A stretch of 64,000 nt of DNA. It comes from an uncultured Roseibium sp. (GTDB lineage Bacteria; Pseudomonadota; Alphaproteobacteria; Rhizobiales; Stappiaceae). The notes under the pieces were generated by a model that was given only the letters and a program-made list of their open reading frames with translations, had not been told where the DNA came from and did not search any database. Location: the NCBI RefSeq assembly GCF_947496995.1, contig NZ_CANMFD010000001.1, forward strand, positions 1,422,692-1,486,691, given 5' to 3'. Positions 1 to 7,771 of this stretch are shown here, piece by piece (the first letter of the stretch is position 1; the number at the start of each line of letters is the position of its first letter). The position numbers were made by a program, and so were the translations under genes.

Positions 1-2618
1 GTATCCAGACGCGAGATGTCGAGCACGGCTCCCAGAATGTCCTCGACCGATTCCAGCGCCGATTCCACATTGCTTGCCAGGCTGCCGTCGTCGCCTTCCT
101 TGAGCTTGTCGACCAGGACGGACGCATAAAGGCGCGCTGCGTTCAGCGGCTGCAGGATGTCGTGGCCGGCAGCAGCCAGGAAGCGGGTCTTGCCGATATT
201 GGCTTCTTCCGCGGCTCTGGTAGCCTCCACGAGGCGCTCATTGACGTGGGTAAGCTCTTCGGTCCGCTCCCGCACCCGCCGCTCCAGCGTCTCGTTCGCC
301 CGGGCGAGAGCTTCCTCGGCCATGACCCGCTCCGTGATGTCGGTGTAGGTCGTCACGATGCCGCCATCGGGCATCGGGCTGATCCGCACTTCAAACACCG
401 ATCCGCTCGAGGTCAGTTTCTCCTGGAAGGTCTCCTGGATCAGGACGAGTTTCTCCAGCCTGTCCGCGACAATCGCTTCCACCGGGCCGGGGCCATGCTC
501 GCCGCGTTCCGCATTGAAGCGCAGGATCGCGTCGAGCGTGGTGCCGACCTGACCGTATTCTGCGGGCAGACCGAGCAGATCGCGGAACTGGCGGTTCCAG
601 CAGATCAGCCGCAGATCCTGGTCGAAAACACCGATGCCCTGCCGCACCTGGTTGAGCGCGGTCTGAAGCAGGTCCCGGTTGTACTGAATGGCGATGGAGG
701 CATCGTCCAGCAGCTTGACTGCCCCCTTGGTCGACGGATCGTGCCGCTTCAGCATCAACGTCAGCACCAGGCGCGAGGATGCCGCGCCGATTGCGCTCGC
801 CAGAAGCTGTTCGGAAAAGCGCAGGAGGTTGGCGTCCGCCAGCATGTTGGGATCGAGCTGGATTCCCCTTTCGCTGGCGAACCGCTGAAAAGACCGCTCT
901 GTCCGCTCCTCACCGAGGTAGCGGGCCACTGTGGCCTGTAGATCGCCTGCGGTAACGGATGTCCGCCAGTAGCGCAGGTTGGGCGAAGGCGTCAGTTCCG
1001 CCGGTACGAAGACATTCGCCTGAAGGGTTTCGGCCGGAAGCGGTTTTCTCAGGAAGGACGCGCCGATGAACAGCACGATGTTGACGAACAGGCTCCAGAG
1101 CGTGCCGTGTATGAACGGATCCAGCTCAAGTCCGAGAAGAGACTGGGGGTTCAACATGCTGATACCGAACGGACCTGTCTGCAGGAAGCCGTCGGAAATC
1201 AGGCCGCTCTGAGCGAAGGTCGGCAGCAAAAGCGTATAGGCCCAGAAGAAAAATCCACCGCTGAGCCCGGCAATGGCGCCAAGGGATGTCGCCCGGCGCC
1301 AGAAAAGCGCGCCGACAAAGGCAGGCGCGAATTGCGCGATCGCCGCAAAGGACAGCAGTCCGATGGACACCAGGGCGGCGGTGTCGCCGGCCGCCTTGTA
1401 GTAGGCGTAGGCCAGCAGCAGGATCGCGAAAATCGCCAGGCGCCGGATCGTGAGAAGCTGGCTGCTCATGTCCTTGCCGCCGGAACGGATGATCTCCTCC
1501 TCGCCGTGCCGCCGCAGCAGCAGCGGGACAACGATGTCGTTGGAAATCATGATGGCCAGGGCAACGGTCGCCACGATCACCATGGCGGTGGCGGCAGAAA
1601 GGCCGCCGATAAAGGCGAACAGGGCTATCCAGTGCTGGTTGGCATCAATTGGCAGGGCAAGAACGAAGGTGTCCGGATTCACGTCCTGGCCAAATCGCAA
1701 CAGGCCCGCGGCGGCGATGGGGATCACGAACAGGTTGATCAGCACCAGATAGACGGGGAACATCCAGACCGCGCGGCGCAGTTCGGCATCGGAATTGTTT
1801 TCCGTCACCGTGACATGAAACTGGCGCGGCAGCAGCAGGACCGCAAAGGACGAGAGGACCGTCATCACCAGCCAGTTGCCGGGATTAGGAGGCTTTTCGA
1901 ATATTTCGGCGACTTCCGGGGCTTCGGCTATCGCCTGAAACAGGTGAAGTGGGCCGTCGAACAGGGCGAAGGTGACCCAGATGCCCACCGCCAGAAAGGC
2001 GATCAGCTTGACGACCGCTTCGGCGGCAATCGCCAGCATCAGGCCTTCCTGGTGCTCGGTCGCGTCGATATGGCGGGTGCCGAAAGCCCAGCTGAAGATG
2101 GCCATGCCGAGCGCGATCAGCAGCGTGATGTCGTCGAAGACTGGGGTGAATATATCGCTGGGAGAAATCAGCGGCCCGATCATGGTGGTGATCGACAAGG
2201 ACACCGCCTTGAGCTGAAGGGCGATGTAGGGGATGACGCCGATCACAGCGATCAGGGTCGCCACCGCCGCGACAGACTGGCTCTTGCCGTATCGGGAACC
2301 GATGAAATCCGCGATCGAGGTGATGCTCTCGGCCTTGGAGATCTGGATGATCCGGTTGAGCAGCGGGTAACCGAGCGCAAAGACGATCAGGGGCCCGATA
2401 TAGATAGTCAGGAACTCGGCGCCGTTGCGGGTGGCATTGCCGACCGAGCCGAAAAAGGTCCAGGACGTGCAGTAGACGGAAAGCGACAGGGCATAGATGA
2501 ACGGCCGCCCGCCGGTTCTCGACGAATAGCGGCGGGGCATGCGGTCGCCATAGCTTGCAATGGCGAACAGCAGCAGGATGTAGGCCGTTGCGGCCAATAT
2601 CACGATCCATCCGTGCAT
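1..2618 (-). CDS. Na+/solute symporter-fused PAS sensor histidine kinase (partial, runs off left edge)
   Basis: Translating the minus strand from the ATG at 2616-2618 gives an uninterrupted frame of 872 codons to the window edge. The first ~500 residues are a multi-spanning membrane domain of the sodium:solute symporter (SSS) type. A PAS-like segment follows (around FDQDLRLICWNRQFRDLLG), then a coiled coil, then a HisKA H-box (GHDILQPLNAARL, His about residue 819). The ATPase domain lies beyond the window. SSS-kinase fusions such as CbrA couple a transporter-like receptor to nutrient signalling; a C-terminal receiver is common but cannot be seen here. The ligand is unknown. It is transcribed away from the aminotransferase gene. 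Confidence in the family is high, in the role low. Confidence 0.9.
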   Translation of the reverse strand, partial: MHGWIVILAATAYILLLFAIASYGDRMPRRYSSRTGGRPFIYALSLSVYCTSWTFFGSVGNATRNGAEFLTIYIGPLIVFALGYPLLNRIIQISKAESITSIADFIGSRYGKSQSVAAVATLIAVIGVIPYIALQLKAVSLSITTMIGPLISPSDIFTPVFDDITLLIALGMAIFSWAFGTRHIDATEHQEGLMLAIAAEAVVKLIAFLAVGIWVTFALFDGPLHLFQAIAEAPEVAEIFEKPPNPGNWLVMTVLSSFAVLLLPRQFHVTVTENNSDAELRRAVWMFPVYLVLINLFVIPIAAAGLLRFGQDVNPDTFVLALPIDANQHWIALFAFIGGLSAATAMVIVATVALAIMISNDIVVPLLLRRHGEEEIIRSGGKDMSSQLLTIRRLAIFAILLLAYAYYKAAGDTAALVSIGLLSFAAIAQFAPAFVGALFWRRATSLGAIAGLSGGFFFWAYTLLLPTFAQSGLISDGFLQTGPFGISMLNPQSLLGLELDPFIHGTLWSLFVNIVLFIGASFLRKPLPAETLQANVFVPAELTPSPNLRYWRTSVTAGDLQATVARYLGEERTERSFQRFASERGIQLDPNMLADANLLRFSEQLLASAIGAASSRLVLTLMLKRHDPSTKGAVKLLDDASIAIQYNRDLLQTALNQVRQGIGVFDQDLRLICWNRQFRDLLGLPAEYGQVGTTLDAILRFNAERGEHGPGPVEAIVADRLEKLVLIQETFQEKLTSSGSVFEVRISPMPDGGIVTTYTDITERVMAEEALARANETLERRVRERTEELTHVNERLVEATRAAEEANIGKTRFLAAAGHDILQPLNAARLYASVLVDKLKEGDDGSLASNVESALESVEDILGAVLDISRLD

Positions 2619-2976
2619 ACTGATACGGTGTCCCGTCCTCCCGACCGGAATGATATGTCCCGCGCGTCTCTTTCGGACCCGCTGGTGGCTTCCGGCGCGT
2701 GGGTTCCGACCGGAGGCTTTTACAATCCGATCATAGCTTTCGCATCCTGTCTATCCACCATGCGATCAAGAGGGAACGTGGCGCGGCCACAACTGACCGT
2801 CCTCCGGGGCTCCGAAATGATCATCACCGTTGATGTCTTGTTCACATCCTTTGATAAATCCTCGCGCGGCAAACCGGGTATGCTGCGTCCAGGCCCGTCA
2901 TTCAACGGCCGGCCGGCAAACTCTTGTTCCGTTCTTCCGGTCTGTCCCCGGCCCTGATTTTGGCCGGCAGCGGAAA
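2619..2976. other. Divergent intergenic region, no gene seen
   Basis: About 360 bases separate the symporter-kinase from the aminotransferase. Both promoters must lie here. I found no FNR box, no good hairpin and no convincing short gene. The in-frame codons upstream of 2977, back to a TTG at 2830, encode a stretch unlike the aminotransferase family and are treated as non-coding. Confidence 0.5.
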
Positions 2977-4182
2977 TTGCCTGTTGTAAACCTGAAAGGT
3001 CCCAGCCAGTTGACCAGCCTGATCGAACGCCTCAGCCCGGAAGCCAGACTTGCTCCGGAAAGCGGAATAGTCGAAGTTTTCAATGCCGGTTGGGGCAGGG
3101 ACGATCTGATCCCCCTCTGGGCGGGAGAAGGCGACCTGCCCACACCGGATTTCATCTGCAAGGCGGCCAGCAGCTCCCTTGAGCGGGGCGAAACCTTCTA
3201 CACCTATCAGCGCGGCATCCCGCCATTACGCGAGGCGTTGGCCGCCTATCACAAGGATACCTACGGCAAGGACTTCTCACCGGAGCGGTTCTTTGTGACG
3301 GGATCGGGCATGCAAGCCATCCAGCTTGCCGTCCAGGCGGTTGCCGGTGCCGGCAGCGAAGTGATTGTGCCGACGCCGGCCTGGCCGAATATCTCCGCCG
3401 CCGTAGGATTGCGCGGCGCTCGCGCGGTTTCCGTGCCCATGCGCGTGGAGGACGACGGCTGGCGGCTGTACATCGAGGATGTCGAGGCGGCGATTACGCC
3501 GCGCACAACTGCGCTTTTCCTCAATTCCCCCTGCAACCCGACCGGCTGGGTCGCGGGCGAAGCCTTGCTGCAAGAGTTTCTCGATCTTGCCCGCAGGCAT
3601 GGTCTGTGGATCATCGCGGACGAGATTTATGCATTTTTTCATTATGGCGAAGGCCGGCGGGCGCCGTCCTTCTATGACATTTGCGACGAGGACGACCAGA
3701 TCCTCTTCGTCAATTCGATGTCGAAGAACTGGGCGATGACCGGCTGGCGTGTGGGCTGGATTTCGGCGCCGGCCGTTCTCGGGCAGGTGATCGAAAACCT
3801 GATTCAATACTCCACCTCCGGCGTGCCGTCCTTCTCCCAGTGGGGCGCGGTGGCCGCATTGACCGAGGGGAGAGACTTCCTCGGGGAACAGGTGGTGCGC
3901 GCCGCAAGGGGGCGGGAGTGCGTGATCAAAGGTCTGCAAGGCCTGAACCGGGTGAAGGTTCTGCCGCCGGACGGTGCGTTTTACCTCTTCTTTTCAATCG
4001 ATGGTGTCACCGATACGCGCCGTTTCGCTTTGGATCTGGTGCGCCAGACCGGGGTCGGTCTTGCTCCGGGCACGGCATTCGGTGCGGGCGGTGAACACTA
4101 TCTGCGGCTTTGCTTTGCCCGGCGCGAAGATCACCTTGAGGAAGCTGTGAGACGAATAAGTGCTTGGTTGCCAGAGTTTTAG
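2977..4182 (+). CDS. PLP-dependent aminotransferase, class I/II
   Basis: Soluble fold-type I aminotransferase, 401 residues from this start. Visible signatures are NSPCNPTGW, the ADEIY segment and the PLP-lysine motif SMSKNWAMTGWRVGW (Lys about residue 250), plus the C-terminal RLCFARRED arginine motif that binds the substrate carboxylate. This places it with aspartate/aromatic aminotransferases; the substrate cannot be read from sequence. The start is uncertain: TTG 2977 begins just before the conserved domain, while the frame stays open to TTG 2830 and ATG 2833. It lies about 75 bases upstream of fixL on the same strand, but nothing links it to oxygen control. Confidence 0.85.
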   Translation: MPVVNLKGPSQLTSLIERLSPEARLAPESGIVEVFNAGWGRDDLIPLWAGEGDLPTPDFICKAASSSLERGETFYTYQRGIPPLREALAAYHKDTYGKDFSPERFFVTGSGMQAIQLAVQAVAGAGSEVIVPTPAWPNISAAVGLRGARAVSVPMRVEDDGWRLYIEDVEAAITPRTTALFLNSPCNPTGWVAGEALLQEFLDLARRHGLWIIADEIYAFFHYGEGRRAPSFYDICDEDDQILFVNSMSKNWAMTGWRVGWISAPAVLGQVIENLIQYSTSGVPSFSQWGAVAALTEGRDFLGEQVVRAARGRECVIKGLQGLNRVKVLPPDGAFYLFFSIDGVTDTRRFALDLVRQTGVGLAPGTAFGAGGEHYLRLCFARREDHLEEAVRRISAWLPEF

Positions 4183-4256
4183 AAGTTTGGTGGGTTGCTG
4201 GTATACGTGAAACCCCTTAAACCTTGGATGGACGTGACTGCCACCAGGGTGACCGG

Positions 4257-5456
4257 ATGCCGCGCGACAGCGTTATTGATCACGATGAGGAGACTGCGGG
4301 CGAGTCGGACGCACGCCTGACAAGTGTGTTCGATACCGCCGCGGACGGCATTGTGGTGATCAACGACCGCGGACAGGTTCTGGCCTTCAACAAGGCCTGT
4401 GAAAGCCTGTTCGGGTATGAGGCGGCGGATCTGCTCGGACGCAATGTCAACCGGATCATGCCGACCGAATATGCGGCCGCGCACGACCAGTATCTGACCA
4501 ACTATCTCGAAACGGGTGAAAAGAAGATCATCGGCATCGGCCGGGAAGTGCAGGGCCGCCACAAGGACGGGACGGTTTTTCCAATCGAGCTTTCCGTCGG
4601 TGAAGCGTCCACGCCCGTGGGGCGCCAGTTTATCGGTATCTTGCGCGACTTGCGGTCCCGCAAGCAGATTGAAGACAGGCTTGCCAGGGCACAGGCGCAG
4701 TTGCTCCACATGACGCGGATCAGCGCTCTTGACGAAATGGGGGCGGCAATCGCCCATGAGCTCAATCAGCCTCTGACGGCCGTGCTCCTTTACCTGCAAT
4801 CGGTGTCACGCAAGGCCAAGGCCGACAGCTCCCTTGATCCCTTTATTCTCGAAGTGATCGGCAAGGCCGTCCGGGAAGCCGAGCGGGCGAGCGAAATCAT
4901 CCAGCGCATGCGTCAACTGGTCGAGAAAAAGGCGCCTGAGCGCCAGACCATAGATGTGGTGGAGCTGGCCAGGAACTGTCTGGAAATGGCCGAGCTGGGC
5001 AGCGGCGAGGGACCATCCTTTCTTCACTCCGACTTTGAACCCGACTTGCCGCCGCTTCAGGCCGATCCCGTGCAGATCCGCCAGATTCTCATCAACCTTC
5101 TGCGCAATGCGCGCGAAGCGGTTGCGGACCTGCCGGAAAGAAAAGTGATCTTGTCCGTCGGCAAGAACGAGGACCGGATCGAGTTCCGTGTGAAAGACAA
5201 CGGTCCGGGAGTACCGGATGACCTTGTCGATACCCTGTTTCGAGCCTTCACCGGTGTGAAACAGAAAGGCGTCGGACTGGGGTTGGCCATTTCCCGCTCG
5301 ATCGCGCAAAATCACGGCGGCGATTTGAGGCTTGAGAACGTGCCGAAAGGGTGCGGGGCGTCGTTCTTGCTGACGTTGCCTGTCGACCCGCCGGCCGACC
5401 TTTCAGACAAGCCGTTGAACGCATTTTCAACTGACGACCACATGGGTGAGGATTAG
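4257..5456 (+). CDS. fixL: FixL oxygen-sensing haem PAS histidine kinase
   Basis: Soluble 399-residue kinase with one PAS domain (about 20-135) and HisKA/HATPase domains. The PAS domain keeps the haem FixL signature: a His in AAAHDQYL (His76, matching the proximal haem ligand) and IIGIGR (Arg96, matching the distal Arg that contacts bound O2). The phospho-acceptor is His167 in IAHELNQPLTAV; DNGPGVPDD and GVGLGLAISRSI are the ATP-binding boxes. There is no membrane segment, as in Bradyrhizobium FixL. ATG 4257 has an AGGGTGA ribosome site; a TTG at 4224 is an alternative. It should autophosphorylate when deoxygenated and pass phosphate to FixJ, encoded 6 bases downstream. Confidence 0.95.
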   Translation: MPRDSVIDHDEETAGESDARLTSVFDTAADGIVVINDRGQVLAFNKACESLFGYEAADLLGRNVNRIMPTEYAAAHDQYLTNYLETGEKKIIGIGREVQGRHKDGTVFPIELSVGEASTPVGRQFIGILRDLRSRKQIEDRLARAQAQLLHMTRISALDEMGAAIAHELNQPLTAVLLYLQSVSRKAKADSSLDPFILEVIGKAVREAERASEIIQRMRQLVEKKAPERQTIDVVELARNCLEMAELGSGEGPSFLHSDFEPDLPPLQADPVQIRQILINLLRNAREAVADLPERKVILSVGKNEDRIEFRVKDNGPGVPDDLVDTLFRAFTGVKQKGVGLGLAISRSIAQNHGGDLRLENVPKGCGASFLLTLPVDPPADLSDKPLNAFSTDDHMGED

Positions 5457-5462
5457 ACACAA

Positions 5463-6074
5463 ATGGAAGCTGACGCCGAGGCCATTTATATTGTTGACGA
5501 CGATCCTGCGGTACGCGATGCGCTGTCGGTCCTGTTCAACATGGAAGGGTACGTGGTGGAAACCTTTTCGGACGGCGACACGTTCATAAAATCGGCGAGC
5601 AAGGCCGTGCCCGCCTGCGTCATGCTGGACGTCCACATGCCCGGCCGATCCGGCATCGAAATCCTCAAGGCTCTGAACGCAGAAAACTATCCCGCACCGA
5701 TCTTCATCATCTCCGGGCAAGGCGATATCCCAATGGCTGTCGAAGCCATCCGCAACGGTGCCTTTGACTTCGTCGAGAAACCCTTTTCTGCCGAAACGGT
5801 GCTTGAGCGGGTGAAGGAAAGCATCGCGGCGATGAAGCAGCGTCAACCGCAGGACACGACGCTCTCGTTCCACGGTGCGGAAATGCTGACACGCCGGGAG
5901 CTGGAGGTCCTGAAGGAAATCACCAACGGCGCCTCCAACAAGGAAGCCGGCAGAACGCTGGGTATCAGCCCGCGAACCGTCGAGGTGCATCGGGCGCGCA
6001 TCATGGAAAAACTCGGCGCGCGAAATGCCGCGGATCTCGTTCGGATCGTTTTAGGCGGACAGGCGGGAGGGTGA
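5463..6074 (+). CDS. fixJ: FixJ response regulator
   Basis: 203 residues: an N-terminal receiver (acidic pocket VDDD at 11-14, phospho-acceptor Asp56 in MLDVHMPGRSG, Lys in VEKPFS) and a C-terminal LuxR/NarL helix-turn-helix (LTRRELEVLKEI ... GISPRTVEVHRARIMEKL). This is the FixJ pattern. It follows fixL with a 6-base gap, so the two are co-transcribed. Phosphorylated FixJ activates fixK-type promoters in rhizobia and Caulobacter. Candidate FixJ sites lie before the next two genes. Confidence 0.95.
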   Translation: MEADAEAIYIVDDDPAVRDALSVLFNMEGYVVETFSDGDTFIKSASKAVPACVMLDVHMPGRSGIEILKALNAENYPAPIFIISGQGDIPMAVEAIRNGAFDFVEKPFSAETVLERVKESIAAMKQRQPQDTTLSFHGAEMLTRRELEVLKEITNGASNKEAGRTLGISPRTVEVHRARIMEKLGARNAADLVRIVLGGQAGG

Positions 6075-6097
6075 TTCGCCCGCTCTGCATGCCTTAT

Positions 6098-6128
6098 ACG
6101 TAATAATGCGAATAGGCATTTTTACGTA
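6098..6128 (+). promoter_or_regulatory. Paired TACGTA sites, putative FixJ operator
   Basis: Two identical TACGTA hexamers, at 6098-6103 and 6123-6128, are 25 bases apart start to start, between fixJ and the FixT-like gene. The published FixJ consensus in Sinorhizobium is close to GTAMGTAG. Spacing and position suit activation of the receiver gene at 6174. This is inference from motif only. Confidence 0.5.
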
Positions 6129-6173
6129 CAGCAGTTGACCTCCTCCTCGCTTAGGCTGTCCTTTCGGATCGGT

Positions 6174-6545
6174 ATGTCACCGGAACGAAAGGGTTTTGGT
6201 CCGTTGATAGTTCATATCGTTGAAGATGATAGCGCCGTTGCCGACGCGCTTGCCCTGGCGCTCGAAGGCATGGATCGTCGTTCCAGGACCTATCCGGACG
6301 GCGAAGCCTTTCTGGCGGGCGCTACGCTTTCGTCTGAAGACTGGGTCATTGTCGACCTCGGCCTGCCTGGAGTCGGCGGAACGGAAATCGTTCGTATGCT
6401 CTCGCTCATGCCGGACGCGCCGAAGGTTCTGGCGATCTCCGGAAAGACGCAGGCGACCCTGACGCAGCATTTGCGGGAATTGCCCGACATGAAGGTTCTC
6501 AGAAAACCCCTGTCGATCGAGGCGATCTCCGCGGCTTTCGCCTAA
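6174..6545 (+). CDS. Stand-alone receiver-domain protein, FixT-like position
   Basis: 123 residues, a single CheY-like receiver with no output domain: acidic pocket VEDD (17-19), phospho-acceptor Asp61 in IVDLGLPG and Lys in LRKPLS. It lies between fixJ and fixK. In Sinorhizobium and Caulobacter the receiver-fold protein FixT inhibits FixL, and this gene is in the matching place with FixJ-like sites in front. Unlike Caulobacter FixT there is no cysteine cluster. The start is uncertain: ATG 6174 is chosen; TTG 6204 immediately before the first strand is possible. The feedback role is inferred from context and fold, not from a proven FixT signature. Confidence 0.8.
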   Translation: MSPERKGFGPLIVHIVEDDSAVADALALALEGMDRRSRTYPDGEAFLAGATLSSEDWVIVDLGLPGVGGTEIVRMLSLMPDAPKVLAISGKTQATLTQHLRELPDMKVLRKPLSIEAISAAFA

Positions 6546-6568
6546 AGCCCCTGCGTCATTACAACCCA

Positions 6569-6589
6569 TATGTAGTTTTTCTTACGCAG
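6569..6589 (+). promoter_or_regulatory. Putative FixJ sites upstream of fixK
   Basis: TATGTAG at 6569-6575 and TTACGCAG at 6582-6589 resemble the GTAMGTAG FixJ consensus, spaced about one helical turn apart. They lie about 190 bases before the fixK start, leaving room for a promoter and a long leader. Motif evidence only. Confidence 0.4.
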
Positions 6590-6774
6590 TCGCCCGCATT
6601 TCTCCAAAAAATTAAAGGAGTTAGAGTTCGGGTTGCAAGTTGCTGGTGTCGGACGGGACACCACGCAAACACGGTCGGATTCCATCGCTTGCGGTGCATT
6701 CCAGCACCTTCAAAAGATGCAGCCGTTGTCATTGCAAATCTGAGACCGTGCAATTCTGTACGAAGGAGGGACAC

Positions 6775-7488
6775 ATGGCATATCTTGAAGTTGGTACCCG
6801 GGGACAGGGCGCAGCAGGCGCACATGGCGGAACGCCTGTGCCAATGGCCGCGACGACATCCTTTTCCGATTTTGGCGGCAAGGCGGTCCATTATGACACC
6901 CATGCGGTCATCTACTACGAAGGGGATCCTGCCAAGCGTCTTTACGAATTGCTCAGCGGCTCGGTGATGCTTTACAAGCTTCTTCCCGACGGGCGGCGCC
7001 AGGTTGTGGAAGTGCTGCGGCCAGGCGACATTTTCGGTCTGGCGAACGGCGATGAAAACGACTGCACAGCGGAAACGCTGATGGATGCAACGGTTCAGGA
7101 AGTCGATCTGAGACACGTCGAGCAGTCGAATGATCTTCAGCGGACCTTGGCAAGATGCCTGTCCAGCCAGATGCGCGGTCTTCACGAACACGCCGTTCTT
7201 CTGGGACGTAAATCGGCGGTGGAACGGGTCGCGAGTTTCCTGATGCACCTTGTTCCCGATCGCGGCGGCGTAAGCTGCATCGGGCCGGTCGATCCGGATA
7301 ACGACAGTTTCGATCTGCGGCTGCATATGACCCGGCAGGAAATTGCCGACTATCTCGGCCTGACCATCGAAACAGTCAGCCGCGTCATCTCCGACCTGAA
7401 GCGCCGCGGCGTGATCCGCGTGGACAAGGCCGACAGGATCCACCTGAACAGGGTCTGCAGCCTGTGCCGGATGACCGGAATGCATTGA
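6775..7488 (+). CDS. fixK: FixK/FNR-type CRP-family regulator
   Basis: 237 residues with a cyclic-nucleotide-binding-like domain (about 30-140) and a C-terminal HTH_CRP containing MTRQEIADYLGLTIETVSR. The ETVSR recognition helix is the FNR/FixK type, which reads TTGAT-N4-ATCAA. ATG 6775 has a strong AAGGAGGG ribosome site. From this start there is no N-terminal cysteine cluster, so it fits FixK rather than FNR; a CSLC motif sits at the C terminus. The frame is open upstream to TTG 6640 and there encodes four clustered cysteines (see findings). It should relay FixLJ output to the boxes at 9182 and 21401. Confidence 0.9.
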   Translation: MAYLEVGTRGQGAAGAHGGTPVPMAATTSFSDFGGKAVHYDTHAVIYYEGDPAKRLYELLSGSVMLYKLLPDGRRQVVEVLRPGDIFGLANGDENDCTAETLMDATVQEVDLRHVEQSNDLQRTLARCLSSQMRGLHEHAVLLGRKSAVERVASFLMHLVPDRGGVSCIGPVDPDNDSFDLRLHMTRQEIADYLGLTIETVSRVISDLKRRGVIRVDKADRIHLNRVCSLCRMTGMH

Positions 7489-7510
7489 GGCGGAACCTGC
7501 CTGATTTCAT

Positions 7511-7532
7511 GAGCCGCGATAACTCGCGGCTC
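7511..7532 (+). terminator. Hairpin after fixK (copy 1)
   Basis: GAGCCGCGA and TCGCGGCTC form a 9-bp perfect stem with a TAAC loop, 22 bases after the fixK stop. Only TT follows, so it is a weak terminator on its own. The same hairpin recurs at 7719-7740. Confidence 0.55.
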
Positions 7533-7564
7533 TTGGACTGCTGAAAAAGCCTGGCTTTCCCGCT

Positions 7565-7600
7565 GTCATCCCGGCCAAGCGAAGCGCGAGCCGGGACCGG
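7565..7600 (+). repeat. REP-like palindromic repeat, copy A
   Basis: Begins GTCATCCCGG, has an AAGCGAAGCGCGAG core and ends CCGGGACCGG. The same pattern occurs inverted at 7655-7692 and again at 33306-33343, so it is a short interspersed repeat rather than a local accident. Confidence 0.65.
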
Positions 7601-7654
7601 AGAGCCACAAGCCCTGTTGCAGCTGACACTTTCCAATAGAAAACCCTCGGCTCA

Positions 7655-7692
7655 CCGATCCCGGATCTTCGCTACGCTGCGTCCGGGATGAC
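7655..7692 (-). repeat. REP-like palindromic repeat, copy B (inverted)
   Basis: On the minus strand it reads GTCATCCCGG, then a GCAGCGTAGCGAAG core, then CCGGGATCGG. With copy A, 54 bases away in opposite orientation, it forms a BIME-like pair between fixK and hemN. Confidence 0.65.
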
Positions 7693-7718
7693 GAATTGAA
7701 GGTGTGTCATAAGGCTGC

Positions 7719-7746
7719 GAGCCGCGATAATTCGCGGCTTTTTTGT
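7719..7746 (+). terminator. Intrinsic terminator (hairpin copy 2)
   Basis: AGCCGCGA and TCGCGGCT form the stem, followed directly by a run of T (TTTTTTG), a good rho-independent terminator for plus-strand transcripts such as fixK. It nearly repeats the hairpin at 7511-7532; the REP pair lies between them. Confidence 0.75.
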
Positions 7747-7771
7747 TTTCTGCATCAGCTTGAGAAAGCGC

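Noticed and set aside
162-941. 259-codon plus-strand frame at the left edge
   Set aside because: Antisense to the PAS and kinase part of the left-edge gene; no family resemblance.
1107-2957. 616-codon open frame on the plus strand
   Set aside because: It is antisense to the symporter-kinase; the product is rich in His, Asp, Gln and Arg with no domain, while the minus strand gives recognisable symporter helices.
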